A DNA stretch of 64,000 nt, from NCBI RefSeq assembly GCF_964355755.1, contig NC_092672.1, positions 22,628,501 to 22,692,500 on the forward strand. Direction: 5' to 3'. This DNA comes from Antedon mediterranea (lineage: Eukaryota > Echinodermata > Crinoidea > Comatulida > Antedonidae). The position numbers and the translations under genes were made by a program. Shown here one piece after another: positions 60,421 to 64,000 of this stretch; the first letter of the stretch is position 1; each line of letters begins with the position of its first letter. The notes under the pieces are model-generated. The model worked only from the letters and a program-made list of their open reading frames with translations. It was not told the DNA's origin and searched no databases.

Positions 60421-60735
60421 AGACTATTCCCTGTCTACATAAAAACTCTTAAGGTGAAAAATATCTATTAAAAACTACTAACAATGGTGTAGCTTAAAGG
60501 CCTACTTTAAATAGTGCTACATCAACTATGATACAACTACTTACTGTGTACTTTTAATAGGTAGTACCTATTATGTCACCTATCTATTTTATGTAGTCAG
60601 AAAGTAGTCGAAGAAATCATGATAAAATCCTTAGTAGCCAAGAGAAAAAAACTACTAACGGCCTATTAAGCCTACTAAGGATAGAGCTATTTCTATTAAA
60701 GACTATCTAAATCTACTTAGTTATTTCGTTATGGG
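60421..60735. repeat. Right subterminal region of the large element
   Basis: It is rich in CTACTAA, TAGTAG and TAGGTAGTACCTA motifs and ends in the inverted CCCATAAC end. AGGATAGAGCTATTTCTATT near 60680 mirrors AGCTCTATAGC near the left end. Confidence 0.5.
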
Positions 60736-62569
60736 TGAAATAAAATGTTCATAACATATTTTATTAGATACATTATGCATATTACAAAGATGGTAGCCGG
60801 TAGATCATCTATCACATAAAAGTTTGTTGTCTTCAAATCATTGCCTTAGCTTTTCGAATCACAATGGATCTCTACAAATGATAATGTGTCTTGGGCATAG
60901 ATCTTCACCTTAATTTTTCCAGTTCAGTATGCATTTTCAATCGAAATATTATTTAAGCCAAGATCAGTTTTAAATATGTTCTTTACAAGTTGCATTTGAT
61001 CTTTTCCTTGATGTCACCAAATCTTAGAATTTCTTTTAACTGGTAGCAATTCAGCTTTCATGTAGAGTATCCTGTTTAGATTTAATGTTCACACATTCAT
61101 GTCAAACTATCCGTTGTAGCTTTAAATTTATCCTTAGTTTTATTTTGAAGTTCCATAACATTTCTGTTTAGCAATGATTGTTAGCCTTGCTTTAGTGATG
61201 ATCTTAATAATAATAATAATAACAACTTTATTTAAAAACGGATGCAACACTTGAATCACCATATTGGTGTTTTTCCTTGTCAATCCTAGTATTTATGTCA
61301 GCTGCTAAGCTACTGTACCCATGGCTTTAAATTTGCCGAATGATCAACTGTTGGGAATTAAATATTATGCGGAGCAACTATGTCTTCACTCAGAGATGTC
61401 CATAGCACTTCAATTTTACTGTAAAGAAGAATTTGGGTTCTCTACACTAAAGGTTATTCACATGACAGTATGTAGTGATATGTAAAAGGAATTTAATAAT
61501 AAATCATAATCATCAGAAATATAAAAATTTATTTAATTAATACAAATTGTTCAATATAAATTAAAGTATTTAATATTCCCAGAGTATTATCACAAATAGA
61601 TAATCATTTCAATTTGTAGCATTCAAAATACAGTAGGAAGGTTTGTTTATAATTTTATAATTCTATTACTCGATGGGTAGACACCCCAACAATTAATTTT
61701 TTTTAACTCCATCTTTGGTATTGCATTCTTTGAAAATTACCTTTTTTTTCAATGAGCTTGCCTGAATCTCCGACTGTCTGGTGTTTTCAATTCTCCTTCT
61801 CCTTCCTTTTTATTTGGATATAATATCATATTTTGTATCATCTTCTTCCCAACTTTTTTATTTTTTTCTGGGAGCCTAGGCGTAAAGTTTTTAAGCTTAT
61901 GTAGGTTTCCTTCCACACATACTATGTTTTTTATTGGTTATCACAAGTGTTTATATAATTATTATTTTTATTATTCAATATTTATTGAATATTGAATAAA
62001 CAAATCAAATCAAATAAAAGAAATCATAATATAATAATTTTGTGTATGCTAAATGCCTTAGTAAACAACTCACATGTTGTACAGTATACGAATACCATTG
62101 GGCTACTGGTTTAAATTTTTTTTTTTATATCTAGTAAGACTAATAATACAATTAATGTGCATTACTAGAGTAAGCTAAGCTAGTGGCATGTTTTGAAATT
62201 AAAATGACCATTTTAATTAACTGACAAATATAAATGAAAGTGAAACTATTTTTTAATAGTGAGTATACGTGTATTCTTTAAATGTTATGATTTTCTAAAA
62301 ACCAATAGAGTTAGCCGAGGCCTCTAGGCATATAATACATAGCAGACAATATTTTTGAATAGAATAAATAAATAAAATACTTTTTGTCTTTTTTTAATTG
62401 GACAATTGGATTAATAATTTATAGTTGTGACTACATTCAGATGTCCTGTAAATAATTTCATTTTTTTTTCTGTTACTTATTCATTTTTTCATTTATACTT
62501 CAAGTATGTCACTGTAGTAAAAGAATTGTCAGGAAATGATGTCATGCAACATGGAAATATTGCTGTTTC
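60736..62569. other. AT-rich DNA, nothing recognised
   Basis: An (AAT)n tract lies near 61207. A small palindrome, TTCAATATTTATTGAATATTG, is near 61976 in two halves. The frame at 62427-62612 runs into the palindrome below and has no domain. Confidence 0.3.
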
Positions 62570-62640
62570 AGGACATGACAATATCATAACTCAGGTTTCA
62601 ATAGGCTATTGAAACCTGAGTTATGATATTGTCATGTCCT
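62570..62640. repeat. Perfect 71-bp palindrome
   Basis: 62570-62604 (starting AGGACATGACAATATCATAA) is the exact reverse complement of 62606-62640, with a single G between the arms. Pairing stops abruptly at both outer edges. Confidence 0.95.
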
Positions 62641-62852
62641 CTATTAGGCATACAGCAAAGACTCTCCTAATATTAACCATGATTTGTATGGTTTCCTAAT
62701 ATCTGACAGTACTTATGTTGTTGCACCATCTGGTAAACAATCACAATCTCTATACTCAAATGTTTCTTTAATATTTTTGAGCTGGGTCTTTAGGCTTTTA
62801 CAGTTTTTAATATTCTATTCATGTTTTTTATTTTAACCCTAAACTTGTAACT

Positions 62853-63000
62853 GTGATATTCTTAACAAACTCAGAAATCCATTCATACAACACTAGGGCC
62901 TCACACGCCCTTCATCTTCCTTTAACTAAACTTTCTTTAATTCAACACAATGTCCGATCTAATGATTTTTGTCGACCGCTTTTCGTCTCCTCTGCCCCAT
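62853..63000 (+). pseudogene. LINE ORF2 C-terminal tail fragment
   Basis: The reading NSEIHSYNTRASHALHLPLT followed by KLSLIQHNVR resembles the end of ORF2 in CR1/Jockey-like LINEs, where H-S-Y-N-T-R precedes a short L-x-x-P segment and the protein terminus. The usual G-P-x-x-W-N motif is only loosely present, as SSAPWLLNYNN. No reverse transcriptase, start codon or tail repeat was found, so this is a short remnant. The frame stays open to 63107 but becomes low-complexity. Confidence 0.5.
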
Positions 63001-63105
63001 GGCTACTAAATTACAATAATTACCATTTATATCAATTATTGTCTTTATGCTTCCTGTTTGTTTTTTTTTGTGTGTGTTTTGTTCTGTCTTTTTGTTGTTC
63101 TTTTT

Positions 63106-63207
63106 AGTCGCGTGGACGCGACTCTATAGTTCACCATGTCGGTCTGTCGGTCTGTCTGTCGGTCCGGTATCACTATTTTAGAACGCGACTTATGGCTGTT
63201 GGCCTTG
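63106..63207 (+). mobile_element. Helentron-like element, family 3, minimal form
   Basis: Only 102 bp long, it has the hairpin AGTCGCGT-GG-ACGCGACT, one GGTCTGTC minisatellite block between CTATAGTTCACCATGTCGG and GGTCCGGTATCACTATT, and the 3' end ACGCGACTTATGGCTGTTGG then CCTTG, in T-rich flanks. ACGCGACT near the 3' end is the exact inverse of the first eight bases. It equals the long copy at 20006-20792 with everything between its two minisatellite blocks removed. Confidence 0.65.
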
Positions 63208-64000
63208 TTTTTTTTCAGTACACACAATATGTTACATTTATTGTACCTGGCTTGCCTACCACAAGTGTCAATTAGAGTAATCCAATTGATGTATAACTTC
63301 TAGCTTCTTCTTTTTAGCATTTAAAAAAAATTTGTTTATTTTTTGAAGCAGGATTATATTTATTATCTATTTTAATTATTTATTTTTGTCAAATGTTAAC
63401 GTTTTATTTGAAAGAAGAAGTAATAAATGTTACTTGAAATGAAATGAATTTATAAATTACTATTAACTATTAAGAAAACAAATCAAATAGTTTATTCATA
63501 TCAACGATATTGCAAAATTATTCATGGAGTATGAACAAATTATCTATGTGTTAACTGTTTTTATTAACTTTTTTAAATTGTATTAATCTATTAATCAATT
63601 TTTCCTGTTATAATCTTTTGTGGTCATTTTTAGATTATATTTTGTATTGTTTTATGCACACATTATGTTTGTGAACAAGCTCCATTACAAAAATGATTTT
63701 ATTATTATTATTATATTATAACTTATATTATCAAGGTTCTATCTTTTATTTTTTAATGAATCCCAAAAGTTTGAGACGTGTCAGTCTGTAAAGCTGTGGA
63801 CAGAGATAAAATCCTTTTTTTTTGTAGTATAAATGAAGCATGGCCTCCTGAGCTCAATTTGATTCTTTCAAAGTTAAAATAATATATATACTAAAAGGAA
63901 AATAATATGTGTTACTAAGTCACGTATCCATGGTGATTGTGATGACAGGCCCAGACTCTATACTATACCTGATATTACGATACTATCTGAATTAATATTC
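63208..64000. other. AT-rich DNA, nothing recognised
   Basis: No feature could be supported here. Confidence 0.35.

Larger units (their letters stand above)
52949..60735. mobile_element. Large TIR element or satellite domain, 7.8 kb
   Basis: Both ends carry the inverted sequence CCCATAAC followed by an A-rich stretch and TAGTAG: left CCCATAACAAAAAGTCTTAG, right (reverse complement) CCCATAACGAAATAACTAAG. Similarity continues inward with gaps through ATAGCTCTAT and AGGCTTA-like blocks for ~70 bases. Almost all of the DNA between, apart from later insertions, is built from CTATTA, ATCTAC and TAGTAG motifs, in two tandem arrays and diverged single units. No protein is encoded and no clear target duplication is seen. 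One large non-autonomous element carrying its own satellites is the favoured reading; a satellite domain with chance inverted edges is the alternative. Confidence 0.5.

Noticed and set aside
62427-62612. 61-codon frame before the palindrome
   Set aside because: Its C-terminal part is encoded by one palindrome arm, and no domain is recognised.

Overview
This is an AT-rich animal nuclear window with almost no host coding sequence. The only convincing host coding signal is one intact 99-bp exon (29142-29240, + strand) encoding a single 33-residue ankyrin repeat. A decayed sister exon of exactly the same length and phase lies at 5770-5868. One repeat per phase-0 exon, with intervening DNA full of transposons, suggests an ankyrin-repeat gene with very long introns. 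The mix of DIRS, Helentron-like, PIF/Harbinger and LINE elements, with many GGCCTA/CTAGGCCTA tracts, fits a marine invertebrate, perhaps an echinoderm or another invertebrate deuterostome. That placement is inference.

Layout. 1-6661: mostly unassigned AT-rich DNA with a tRNA-derived SINE fragment, a four-copy tandem repeat, a palindromic MITE and the dead ankyrin exon. 6662-11988: a DIRS-type tyrosine-recombinase retrotransposon, broken in every gene but keeping inverted terminal repeats and a clear internal complementary region. 13868-17376: a PIF/Harbinger MITE, a weaker MITE candidate, and a 1.6-kb element with GC-rich inverted ends. 19650-25988: two TTAA-flanked elements (0.3 and 3.3 kb), a Helentron-like element, and, nested in the 3.3-kb one, a TIR element built of TTGCGCAATTT palindromes with a TACT target duplication.

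29782-46724 is the most striking structure: a 17-kb, mostly head-to-tail array of ten ~1.5-kb copies of one non-autonomous Helitron-like family. Every copy ends in a hairpin followed by CTAG and T. One copy is inserted backwards inside another, and a second family is inserted into a third copy. A third family lies outside the array (20006-20792 and 63106-63207). All three families share end architecture (5' hairpin, a matching inverted copy just inside the 3' end, and T-flanked insertion). In the long copies they also share an internal core, although the end sequences differ.

47604-48884 is a 5'-truncated LINE with poly-A and a 12-bp target duplication. 52949-60735 looks like one very large TIR element or satellite domain. 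It carries a 71-bp dimeric array on the left and a 164-bp array of constant period on the right. Its middle was later invaded by a PIF/Harbinger element carrying only a broken Myb/SANT gene and by a fold-back element. 62570-62640 is a perfect 71-bp palindrome. No intact transposase, tRNA, rRNA, CRISPR or complete gene was found. All boundaries come from reading the sequence by eye.
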